Positions 7,332-13,989 of a stretch of DNA of 14,968 nt are shown piece by piece. Position 1 is the stretch's first letter, and each line of letters begins with the position of its first letter. The stretch is from Bradyrhizobium sp. (GTDB lineage Bacteria > Pseudomonadota > Alphaproteobacteria > Rhizobiales > Xanthobacteraceae): the NCBI GenBank assembly GCA_019243075.1, contig JAFAUV010000425.1, positions 1 to 14,968 of the forward strand, written 5' to 3'. Made by a program: the position numbers and the translations under genes. The notes under the pieces are model-generated. The model was given only the letters and a program-made list of their open reading frames with translations. It was not told the DNA's origin and ran no database searches.

Positions 7332-8957
7332 CTAGCGCTTCTGCGCGTACAGCAGCGGCACCGCGGCATCGACCATTACCTCGACCAGGCTGACGCCGTT
7401 ATGCGCCAGCGCGCGCTGCAGCGCACCCGCCAGCTCCGAAGCCTTCGCAACCCGTACCGCATCACAGCCCATGCCTTCGGCGATCTTCACGAAATCGATG
7501 CCGGGCAGGTCGAGCCCGGGCACATTGCGTACCTGCATCACCTGGCTGAAGGAGCGCATCGCGCCATAGCCGGAATTGTTGATGACGACGACCGTCAGCG
7601 ACAGCTGGCGTTGCGCCGCGGTCCACAAGGCCTGGATCGAATACATCGCCGATCCATCGCCGATCAGGCAGACGGTGCGGCGCCCGTCGCGGCCGAGCGC
7701 GATGCCGACCGCCGCTGGCAGCGAATAGCCGAGCCCGCCACTCGCCATGGTGTAAAAACTGTCTTGGCCGCGCATCGGCATGAATTTCTGCATCGCCGGG
7801 CGATGCGAGGGGACTTCCTCGACCAGGGCTGCGTCGGCCGGCATCGCGCCGGACAACGAGTGCATGAGAAACTCGACCGGGATTGGATCGGCTGCCGCCG
7901 GCGCGGGCGGCAGCGAGCGGCCGACCGGCGCGGCGCGCTTCGTTTCCGGCAGAAGTCCGAGCAACGACGATAGCGCCGGATTGATGGTGGCGATGATGCT
8001 CGAACCGGCGGGGGTCACGGCCGCGGCATCGGCATCGTCGGTGATCTGGAAGATTGTGGCCGATCCATCGAAGATCGATGCGTGGCCCTCGACATGGAAG
8101 GTGAACACCGGTGCGCCGATCACGACCACGAGATCATAGGCACGCAGCGCCTCCGAAAGCTGGCCTGGCGAAGCGTGCAGGAAGCCCGCGAACTGCGGAT
8201 GCCGTTCGGGGAACGAGCAGCGCGCCGAGAACGGGCTGACCCACACCGCAGCCTTCGTCTTCTCCGCGACCTTCACCATGAGATCGCCGGCACCCGCGCG
8301 ATCGACGGCGGGGCCGACGACAATGGCCGGATGCTTGCTGGCGGCAAGCGCCGCGACCAGCGCCCTCATCGCGTCGGGATCGGGGCCTCGCTCGCGGCTG
8401 ACGTTCCGCGCAGCGATCGGTTGCGCCGGGTGCGCCCAGTCATCGATCGGCACCGAGACGAAGGTCGGGCCGCAGGGCGGCTGCATTGCGGTGTAATAGG
8501 CGCGCGCGATCGCCGCCGGCACGTCTGCCGCGCGCGCCGGCTCGACGGAATATTTCACATAGGGCCGCGGAAATTCGGAAGCCCGCTCGGCGGAGAGAAA
8601 CGCCTGCAGCGGCAGGATCGAGCGCGCCTGTTGACCTGCGGTGATCACCAGCGGCGTCTGGTTGCGATACGCAGTGTAGATGTTGCCGAGCGCATTGCCG
8701 AGGCCGGCGGCCGAATGCAGATTGACGAAGCCCGCATTGCGCGTCGCCTGCGCATAGCCGTCGGCCATGCCGACCACGCTCGCTTCCTGCAGGCCCAGCA
8801 CATAGTCGATGTCGTCGGGCCAGTCGGAAAGGAACGGCAATTCGGTCGAACCGGGATTGCCGAACACGCGCCGGATGCCGAAGGCGCGGAGCAGGTCGAA
8901 GGTCGCCTGCTTGACGGTAAAGGCTTGGGCGATGGGCTTTGCTTGTCTCTGGGACAC
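7332..8957 (-). CDS. Benzoylformate decarboxylase-like ThDP-dependent enzyme
   Basis: A thiamine diphosphate enzyme of the acetolactate synthase/pyruvate decarboxylase superfamily, closest to benzoylformate decarboxylase (MdlC), which converts a 2-oxo acid to an aldehyde and CO2. Counting from GTG 8957 (541 residues), active-site counterparts of the Pseudomonas enzyme are present: Ser37 in FGNPGSTELPFL, Glu58 in LQEASVVGMADGYAQ, His81 in NLHSAAG and His288 in APVFTFHVEG. The ThDP/Mg2+ motif runs from GDGS (433) to NN (461). The pocket residue equivalent to Leu461 is Met and the region around Thr377 differs, so the substrate may not be benzoylformate. An ATG at 8987 would add ten residues but lies inside a palindromic repeat. 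GTG 8957 has GCGAGG nine bases upstream and fits the family N-terminus. It is the last gene of the catabolic run, 74 bases after the hydratase. Confidence 0.88.
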   Translation of the reverse strand: MSQRQAKPIAQAFTVKQATFDLLRAFGIRRVFGNPGSTELPFLSDWPDDIDYVLGLQEASVVGMADGYAQATRNAGFVNLHSAAGLGNALGNIYTAYRNQTPLVITAGQQARSILPLQAFLSAERASEFPRPYVKYSVEPARAADVPAAIARAYYTAMQPPCGPTFVSVPIDDWAHPAQPIAARNVSRERGPDPDAMRALVAALAASKHPAIVVGPAVDRAGAGDLMVKVAEKTKAAVWVSPFSARCSFPERHPQFAGFLHASPGQLSEALRAYDLVVVIGAPVFTFHVEGHASIFDGSATIFQITDDADAAAVTPAGSSIIATINPALSSLLGLLPETKRAAPVGRSLPPAPAAADPIPVEFLMHSLSGAMPADAALVEEVPSHRPAMQKFMPMRGQDSFYTMASGGLGYSLPAAVGIALGRDGRRTVCLIGDGSAMYSIQALWTAAQRQLSLTVVVINNSGYGAMRSFSQVMQVRNVPGLDLPGIDFVKIAEGMGCDAVRVAKASELAGALQRALAHNGVSLVEVMVDAAVPLLYAQKR

Positions 8958-8982
8958 CTTGAGCAACCTCGCTTTGCATGTC

Positions 8983-9018
8983 GTCATCGCGAGCCTTGCT
9001 TACCCTTCTCGCAATGAC
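8983..9018. repeat. Palindromic intergenic repeat (REP-like)
   Basis: GTCATCGCGAG (8983-8993) and CTCGCAATGAC (9008-9018) are inverted copies differing at one base, with a 14-base centre. The consensus arm GTCATTGCGAG is one I remember as frequent in Bradyrhizobium/Rhodopseudomonas intergenic DNA. It sits between the hydratase and the decarboxylase-like gene and covers the ATG at 8987, which argues against that start. It could form an mRNA hairpin that adjusts expression within the operon. Confidence 0.6.
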
Positions 9019-9031
9019 CGGGGGAGAACTG

Positions 9032-9883
9032 TCACCAAGTTGCCGTTCCCTTCATGGTCGGCTGGCCCTCGGCATCGGCGACCCACAGCTGCATGCTCGA
9101 GCCTTCGTCATTGGCGTTGACGGAGAACTCGCTGCCCTCGAACAGCGGCTGCACGCCGCGATAGGCGAGCTTCTTCGGCGGCCGGCCGTGGCGCAGCCTG
9201 GCGGCGAACTCGACGATCAGCGCCGCCTGCATCGGGCCGTGGAAGATCAGGCCGGGATAGCCCTCGACCTTGGTGACGTAGTCGCGGTCGTAATGAATGC
9301 GGTGGCCGTTGAAGGTCAGCGCGGAATAGCGAAACAGCAGCACCGGATCGGAGACATGGGTCTCGCGGTGTTGCGCGACCGGCGGCGCAGGCGGCGCGTT
9401 CTTCACTGCCGCCGGCGCGCCGCCGACATCTCGGTAGACGATGTCGTGCCGCTCGCGGATGGCGATGCCGCGCGCGGTGGAGATGACATGATCGACGGCG
9501 ACGAAACACAGCGCGCCGGTTGAGCCGGTTTTCACCGTCACGTCGGCAATCCGGGAAGCGCGCATGGCCTCATCGCCAACCCGGAGCGGATCGACAAATT
9601 CGAGCTCCCCGCCGGCCCACATCCGGCGCGGCAGCGGCACCGGCGGCAGGAAGCCCCCGCGGATGGGATGGCCGTCCGCTCCCAGCATCGACATCGGAAA
9701 CACCGGCTGCGCCAGGCACCAATGCACCGTGAACGGCGCGACATCGCCGGTTTTGGGCTCGCCGATCTCCTGGAACAGCGTCGCGCGCAAGCCCTTGACG
9801 AGCTGCGCAGTGACGATATCGGAAGCCTCCTGGCTGCGGCCGATCCATTGCCGCAAATGATCGATGTCGAGCTTTTCGGTCAT
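9032..9883 (-). CDS. MaoC/HTD2-type acyl-CoA hydratase (mesaconyl-C4-CoA hydratase-like)
   Basis: A 283-residue double-hotdog-fold hydratase/dehydratase of the kind annotated FAS1-like/HTD2 or mesaconyl-C4-CoA hydratase, adding water to an enoyl-CoA. The N-terminal hotdog (about 1-155) contains the GGFLPPVPLPRRMWAGGELEF segment (76-96, typical of this subfamily). The C-terminal hotdog carries FNGHRIHYD at 191-199 and FHGPMQAALI at 214-223. Asn192, His194 and His197 take the places of the D-x-N-P-L-H motif of hydratase 2. The ATG at 9883 has GGAAGA upstream and overlaps the stop of the CoA-transferase by four bases (9880-9883), so the pair is co-translated. A class III CoA-transferase plus this hydratase recalls Mct/Meh of the 3-hydroxypropionate bicycle. 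Here the surrounding genes suggest a catabolic enoyl-CoA. Confidence 0.88.
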   Translation of the reverse strand: MTEKLDIDHLRQWIGRSQEASDIVTAQLVKGLRATLFQEIGEPKTGDVAPFTVHWCLAQPVFPMSMLGADGHPIRGGFLPPVPLPRRMWAGGELEFVDPLRVGDEAMRASRIADVTVKTGSTGALCFVAVDHVISTARGIAIRERHDIVYRDVGGAPAAVKNAPPAPPVAQHRETHVSDPVLLFRYSALTFNGHRIHYDRDYVTKVEGYPGLIFHGPMQAALIVEFAARLRHGRPPKKLAYRGVQPLFEGSEFSVNANDEGSSMQLWVADAEGQPTMKGTATW

Positions 9884-11004
9884 GACGTCTTCCGCAAGGC
9901 GATTTTGGGCAGCTCGGCATGCTCGCCGATGGCGGGCACGGGGCCGTATTTGCGGGGCTCACCGACAAAGATCGCGGCGGGCGCCGAATAGGTGACGGCA
10001 CCCTTGGGCGTGTCGACCTCGATCCGGCGCAGATGCGGATGCACGGTGAGGTCGGCCATGGTGTTGACCTCGCCAAAGGCGATGTCGGCGTCCTCCAATC
10101 GCCGGATCAGCTCTTCGCGGGTGAGCGATCCGAACGTCTCGCCGACGATCCTGTCGGTGAGCTGCCGGTTGCGGACACGTTCGGAAACGTTGACCAGGCG
10201 CGGATCGTCAGGCAAGTCGGGCTGCCTCAGCACTTCGGCGCAGAGCTTCTTCCACTCGCGCTCGCTCTGGATCGAAATCAGAATGTCCTTGCCGTCACTG
10301 GAGCGGAACACGCCGTAGGGCGCAATCGAGGGATGGGCGAGGCCCATGCGCTTCGGCGGGTTGCCGGCTTCTGAATTGAGCAGCGGCACGGCGAGCCAGT
10401 CGGCCATCACGTCGAACATCGAGATGCGGATGTCGGCTCCCTTGCCGGTGCGCGTGCGTGCGAACAGCGCCTCCAGGATCGAGGCATGTGCGGTGGCGCC
10501 GGTCGCGATGTCGACGATGGAGACGCCGACCCGCGACGGCCCTTCCGGTCCGCCGGTGATCGAGGCGAGCCCGCTTTCGGCCTGGATCAGGAGATCATAG
10601 GCCTTGCGATGCGCGTAGGGACCCTCGTCGCCATAGCCGGTGATGGTGCAGCAGACCAGTGCCGGATAATCCCTCCTGATGCGCTCCAGCGAGAAGCCGA
10701 GCTTGTCCATCGAGCCGGGTTTGAGGTTCTGCAGCAGCACGTCGGCGCCCGCGATCAGCTCCTCGAGCTGGGCGCGGCCCTCCTTGCCGGCGAGGTCGAC
10801 CACCACCGACTGCTTGCCGCGGTTGAGCCAGACGAAATAGCTGCTCTGGCCGTTGGCGGCGGCATCATAGCCGCGGGCGAAATCGCCCTCCGGGCGTTCG
10901 ATCTTGATCACGCTGGCGCCGGCATCGGCCAGGCGCGACGAGCAGAACGGGGCGGCGACGGCCTGTTCCACGGCGATGACGGTTATTCCCTCGAGCGGCA
11001 GCAT
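9880..11004 (-). CDS. CaiB/BaiF family (class III) CoA-transferase
   Basis: A 374-residue class III CoA-transferase, moving CoA between acyl-CoA and a free carboxylate, often a dicarboxylate or carnitine-like acid. It begins MLPLEGITVIAVEQAVAAPF, the usual family opening, with the CoA-binding region RLADAGASVIKIERPEGDFAR at about 24-44. NRGKQSVVVDL is at 61-71. The catalytic Asp is D137 in KAYDLLIQAESG, followed by TGGPEGPSRVG near 150. Length is slightly short for the family but complete, ending ALRKTS. ATG 11004 follows an A-rich leader with only a weak AAGG/GAGA ribosome-binding site. It overlaps the downstream hydratase by four bases and follows the acyl-CoA dehydrogenase after 63 bases that contain a perfect 8-bp stem-loop. 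The acid it activates is unknown; a product of CYP153 oxidation is a reasonable guess. Confidence 0.92.
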   Translation of the reverse strand: MLPLEGITVIAVEQAVAAPFCSSRLADAGASVIKIERPEGDFARGYDAAANGQSSYFVWLNRGKQSVVVDLAGKEGRAQLEELIAGADVLLQNLKPGSMDKLGFSLERIRRDYPALVCCTITGYGDEGPYAHRKAYDLLIQAESGLASITGGPEGPSRVGVSIVDIATGATAHASILEALFARTRTGKGADIRISMFDVMADWLAVPLLNSEAGNPPKRMGLAHPSIAPYGVFRSSDGKDILISIQSEREWKKLCAEVLRQPDLPDDPRLVNVSERVRNRQLTDRIVGETFGSLTREELIRRLEDADIAFGEVNTMADLTVHPHLRRIEVDTPKGAVTYSAPAAIFVGEPRKYGPVPAIGEHAELPKIALRKTS

Positions 11005-11034
11005 CCTTGTTTCTCTTTGTTCGCAGCGCCCTTA

Positions 11035-11060
11035 TCGGCGAACCGGTCCCGCTTCGCCGA
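11035..11060. other. Perfect 8-bp stem-loop between acyl-CoA dehydrogenase and CoA-transferase
   Basis: TCGGCGAA (11035-11042) and TTCGCCGA (11053-11060) are exact inverted copies around a 10-base loop. The stem begins 7 bases after the dehydrogenase stop. There is no T-run after it on the minus strand, so it is more likely an mRNA processing/stability hairpin or protein site than a strong intrinsic terminator. Confidence 0.4.
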
Positions 11061-11067
11061 ACATGCG

Positions 11068-12237
11068 CTAGTAGGAGCGGGGCATGCCCAGCACATGCTC
11101 GGCGACGAAAGACAGCACCAGATTGGTCGAGATCGGCGCGACCTGGTAGAGCCGCGTCTCGCGGAATTTGCGCTCGATGTCGTATTCCTCGGCGAAGCCG
11201 AAGCCGCCATGGGTCTGCAGGCAGGCATTGGCCGCTTCCCAGGAAGCATCGGCCGCGAGCATCTTGGCCATGTTGGCCTCGGCGCCGCAATCGAGCCCAC
11301 CCTCGTATTTGCGGGTCGCTTCCCTCACCATGAGCTCGGCCGCGCGCATCGAGGCATAGGCTTTCGCGATCGGAAACTGGATGCCCTGGTTCTGGCCGAT
11401 CGGCCGGCCGAACACGGCGCGCTCCCTGGCATAGCTGGTCGCTTTCGCGATGAACCATTTGGCGTCGCCGATGCATTCCGACGCAATCAGGATGCGCTCG
11501 GCATTCATGCCCGAGAGGATATAGCGAAAACCCTTGCCTTCCTCGCCGATCAGGTTTTCCGCCGGCACCTTCATGTCGGTGAAGAACACTTCCGTTGTGG
11601 AGTGGTTCATCATGGTACGGATCGGGCGGATGGTAAGCCCTGCCTTGCGCGCCTCGCGCATGTCCACCAGGAACACCGAGAGCCCCTCGGTGCGCTTGCT
11701 GGCCTCTTCCTTCGGCGTGGTGCGCGCCAGGAGGATCATCAGGTCGGAATATTCGGCGCGGCTGGTCCAGATCTTCTGGCCGTTGACGATGTAGCTGTCA
11801 TTGCCCTCGCGCCTGGCAAAGGTCTTCAGCGACGAGGTATCGGTGCCGGAGCTTGGCTCGGTCACGCCAAAGGCCTGCAGCCTGAGCTTGCCGCTCGCGA
11901 CCTGCGGCAGCCACTTGGCCTTCTGCTCCTCGCTGCCGTGCCTAAGTACCGTGCCCATGGTGTACATCTGGGCGTGGCAGGCACCGGCATTGCAGCCGGC
12001 GCGATGAATCTCCTCCAGGATCGCAGTCGCAGCCGACAGCTTCAATCCGGCGCCGCCATATTCCTCCGGGATCAGCACCGAGAGATAGCCGGCCTTCGTC
12101 AAGGCGTTGACGAAGTCCGATGGATAGGCCATCTCGCGGTCGAGCTTGCGCCAATATTCGCCGGGGAATTGGGCGCAGAGCTTTGCGACCGCGTCGCGGA
12201 TGTCGGCGTGTTCGTCGTGTTGTTCTTGAACGGTCAT
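11068..12237 (-). CDS. Acyl-CoA dehydrogenase family protein
   Basis: A 389-residue FAD-dependent acyl-CoA dehydrogenase making a 2,3-enoyl-CoA and passing electrons to ETF. FAD/substrate signatures are FGVTEPSSGTDTSSLKT (123-139) and NGQKIWTSRAEYSDLMIL (152-169). FGRPIGQNQGIQFPIA is in the C-terminal helical domain, and the protein ends AEHVLGMPRSY. The glutamate that acts as base in medium-chain enzymes (YEGT motif) is absent: the sequence there reads LYQVAPIS. Glu247 in SGMNAERILIA aligns with the helix-G catalytic Glu of isovaleryl- and long-chain acyl-CoA dehydrogenases, so the enzyme is probably active and IVD/LCAD-like in mechanism. ATG 12237 (MTVQEQHDEH) is preferred over an upstream TTG at 12276, though its ribosome-binding site is weak. 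It lies 119 bases after the P450 gene and 63 before the CoA-transferase, in the same orientation. Confidence 0.9.
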   Translation of the reverse strand: MTVQEQHDEHADIRDAVAKLCAQFPGEYWRKLDREMAYPSDFVNALTKAGYLSVLIPEEYGGAGLKLSAATAILEEIHRAGCNAGACHAQMYTMGTVLRHGSEEQKAKWLPQVASGKLRLQAFGVTEPSSGTDTSSLKTFARREGNDSYIVNGQKIWTSRAEYSDLMILLARTTPKEEASKRTEGLSVFLVDMREARKAGLTIRPIRTMMNHSTTEVFFTDMKVPAENLIGEEGKGFRYILSGMNAERILIASECIGDAKWFIAKATSYARERAVFGRPIGQNQGIQFPIAKAYASMRAAELMVREATRKYEGGLDCGAEANMAKMLAADASWEAANACLQTHGGFGFAEEYDIERKFRETRLYQVAPISTNLVLSFVAEHVLGMPRSY

Positions 12238-12356
12238 GGGAAACTCGGCAGGCGGGTCGCAACGGGACAACACCAATACGGCGTCGGTCGCGGGTTAGTC
12301 CGTCCCTGGTTAGCAGGGCCGCCCACGCCGCGGTAGTCTCGAAATGCTGCCCCGGA

Positions 12357-13631
12357 CTACCCGGGTATGCGAACCGGCAGCACTTCGATGCCGCGCACGA
12401 AGGAGGAATAGACCCGCTTCGGCTCGCCCACCACCTCGATCCGGTCGAAGCGCTTCAGCATCTCCTGCCAGACGATCTTGAGCTGCAGCTCGGCAAGCCG
12501 CATGCCGACGCAGCGGTGGATGCCGAAGCCGAACGACAGATGGCTGCGCGGGCGGGCGCGGTCGATGATGAACTCGTCCGGCCGCTCGATCGCCTCCTCG
12601 TCGCGGTTGCCGGAGACGTACCACATCACCACGCGCTCACCCTTCTTGATCTTCTTGCCGCCGATTTCGGTGTCAACCAGCGCCGTGCGGCGCATATGGG
12701 CGAGCGGCGTCTGCCAGCGGATCACCTCCGGCACCATGGAATCGATCAGCGCGGGATTTGCGCGCAGCTTCTCGTACTGGTCGGGGTGCTCGTTCAGCGC
12801 CAGCACCGAACCGGACATGGTGTTGCGCGTGGTGTCGTTGCCGCCGACGATGAGCAGGATCATGTTGCCCATCAGGTTGTCCGGGTCCATGAAACGCGTA
12901 GCCTGGCTGTGCGCCATCATCGAGATCAAATCGTTGCGCGGCGGGGCGTTGACGCGCTCGTTCCAGAGCCGCGCGAAATATTCGCGGCACTCGTCCATCT
13001 CGCGACGGCGCTGCTCCGGCGAGTCCACGATCCCGCTCTTGGGCAGCGCGGTCGAGATATCGGACCAGCGCGTCAGCTTGCGCCGCTCTTCCCAGGGAAA
13101 GTCGAACAGCGTCGCCAGCATCTGGGTGGTGAGCTCGATCGAGACGCGCTCGACGAAATTGAAGGTCTCGTTGCGCGGCAGATTGTCCAGCACCTTGGCC
13201 GAACGCTCGCGGATCAATTTGGCCAGCTCATCCAGATGCGTCGGCGTGAACATCGGCGACACCGTCTTGCGCTGCTCGGCATGTCCCGGCTGGTCCATCG
13301 CGATGAAGCTCGGCCAGTCATAGCCGGGGGGAGCGTCGCGGATGGAAATGCCGCCGAGCGCAGCATCGGAGGAGAAGATGCCGTGGCTGGTATCGACATG
13401 CATGATGTCGTTGTATTTCACCACCGACCAATAGGGCTCGATCGGCGCATTGGTGCAGTAGTGCACCGGCTCTTCCTTGCGCAGCCGCTCGAACCAAGGC
13501 CACAGCGTATCGTTCTGGAACAGGCGCGGCGCACCGGGGTGAAATTCGCTGAGCGGCGTCGAATAGGCCTCTTCGCGCGCCTGGCGCAGAAGCTCGGCCT
13601 TGTCGGGGCGGATGGCGGCCTGGAGGTTCAT
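12357..13631 (-). CDS. Cytochrome P450, CYP153 family (alkane/fatty-acid terminal hydroxylase type)
   Basis: A 424-residue soluble bacterial P450. The I-helix oxygen-binding motif GGNDTTRN is at 263-270, ExxR is EVIR at 302-305, and the heme loop FGFGIHRCVG is at 367-376 with Cys374 as iron ligand. Long stretches resemble CYP153A6 as I remember it: PYWSVVKYNDIM near 66-77, ELTTQMLATLFDFPW at 166-180, LTRWSDISTALP near 186-197 and VVMWYVSGNRD at 334-344. CYP153 enzymes hydroxylate the terminal carbon of alkanes, fatty acids, terpenes or cyclic compounds and need a ferredoxin and reductase, neither of which is in the window. ATG 13631 (MNLQAAIRP) has GAAGGGAAG upstream and overlaps the stop of a 44-codon ORF. 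A GTG 20 codons earlier is less likely. It heads a same-strand catabolic run. Confidence 0.93.
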   Translation of the reverse strand: MNLQAAIRPDKAELLRQAREEAYSTPLSEFHPGAPRLFQNDTLWPWFERLRKEEPVHYCTNAPIEPYWSVVKYNDIMHVDTSHGIFSSDAALGGISIRDAPPGYDWPSFIAMDQPGHAEQRKTVSPMFTPTHLDELAKLIRERSAKVLDNLPRNETFNFVERVSIELTTQMLATLFDFPWEERRKLTRWSDISTALPKSGIVDSPEQRRREMDECREYFARLWNERVNAPPRNDLISMMAHSQATRFMDPDNLMGNMILLIVGGNDTTRNTMSGSVLALNEHPDQYEKLRANPALIDSMVPEVIRWQTPLAHMRRTALVDTEIGGKKIKKGERVVMWYVSGNRDEEAIERPDEFIIDRARPRSHLSFGFGIHRCVGMRLAELQLKIVWQEMLKRFDRIEVVGEPKRVYSSFVRGIEVLPVRIPG

Positions 13632-13762
13632 GGTGTTTCTTCCCTTCGCACTGCAGCCTGATCCGCCGGAAATGCGCGCCGGCAGGCCCACGATGCCCTG
13701 AGCAGGCTCGAATGCGCCGCTTCGGACCCGAATTCGTCGGCGAGGTCGCTAGTCCCGTGCAT
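13628..13762 (-). CDS. Probable small protein (44 aa) translationally coupled to CYP153
   Basis: An unrecognised 44-residue frame, MHGTSDLADEFGSEAAHSSL to ...VRREETP. The case for translation is local. A perfect AGGAGG (13775-13770 on the minus strand) lies seven bases before the ATG at 13762, better than any other ribosome-binding site nearby. The TGA stop overlaps the CYP153 ATG as ATGA (13631-13628). The peptide is polar with an acidic start and a basic end; it has one Cys and no membrane helix or signal peptide. It could be a small P450-associated protein or a leader ORF whose translation controls CYP153. It resembles no family I know and could be fortuitous. Confidence 0.5.
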   Translation of the reverse strand: MHGTSDLADEFGSEAAHSSLLRASWACRRAFPADQAAVRREETP

Positions 13763-13844
13763 GGCCACTCCTCCTGCCGCTTCCGTTGCGGCCGCCACGG
13801 CCGCTGGAAATCTGTTTGCCGCGAATTACATCCCTTCGCGCCCG

Positions 13845-13860
13845 CTCGCGCAAGCGCGAG
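13845..13860. promoter_or_regulatory. Candidate operator: perfect 16-bp palindrome
   Basis: CTCGCGC (13845-13851) and GCGCGAG (13854-13860) are exact inverted copies separated by AA. A loop of two bases cannot form a good RNA hairpin at full stem length, so a dimeric DNA-binding protein site (for example TetR-type) is the more natural reading. It lies between two divergent acyl-CoA-related units. No regulator gene is in the window, and GC-rich chance palindromes are possible. Confidence 0.3.
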
Positions 13861-13948
13861 TTTGCGGAAGCCGGCGGGTTGCGGCCTGGTATTCCAGCGC
13901 CTGGTCTTTTTTCTGGCCGTGACAAGCGCGATACGAGCGAATAAGGCT

Positions 13949-13959
13949 TGTTTCAAACA
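13949..13959. promoter_or_regulatory. Candidate operator near ivd start: TGTTTCAAACA
   Basis: A perfect 11-bp odd palindrome lies 30 bases before the ivd ATG, in a short AT-richer patch of otherwise GC-rich DNA. Position near the expected promoter or transcription start suits a regulator site. Short, so low confidence. Confidence 0.25.
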
Positions 13960-13989
13960 GCGTTTGGTTCTGCCGGAGGCACGACGTCC

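Larger units (their letters stand above)
13763..13989. promoter_or_regulatory. Divergent intergenic region between the CYP153 operon and isovaleryl-CoA dehydrogenase
   Basis: These 227 bases contain no convincing gene and should hold both divergent promoters. I could not assign -35/-10 boxes with confidence. Two palindromes stand out: CTCGCGC-AA-GCGCGAG (13845-13860) and TGTTT-C-AAACA (13949-13959), either of which could be a repressor or activator site. The ivd ribosome-binding site GGAGG is at 13975-13979, and the AGGAGG of the 44-codon ORF is at 13770-13775 on the other strand. Confidence 0.5.

Noticed and set aside
10486..12336. 616-codon plus-strand frame
   Set aside because: It is antisense to the CoA-transferase and acyl-CoA dehydrogenase genes and shows no recognisable domain.
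12333..12360. 6-bp inverted repeat over the CYP153 stop codon (GTAGTC...GACTAC) as a terminator
   Set aside because: The loop is long (16 bases) and there is no T-tract on the minus strand; too weak to call.
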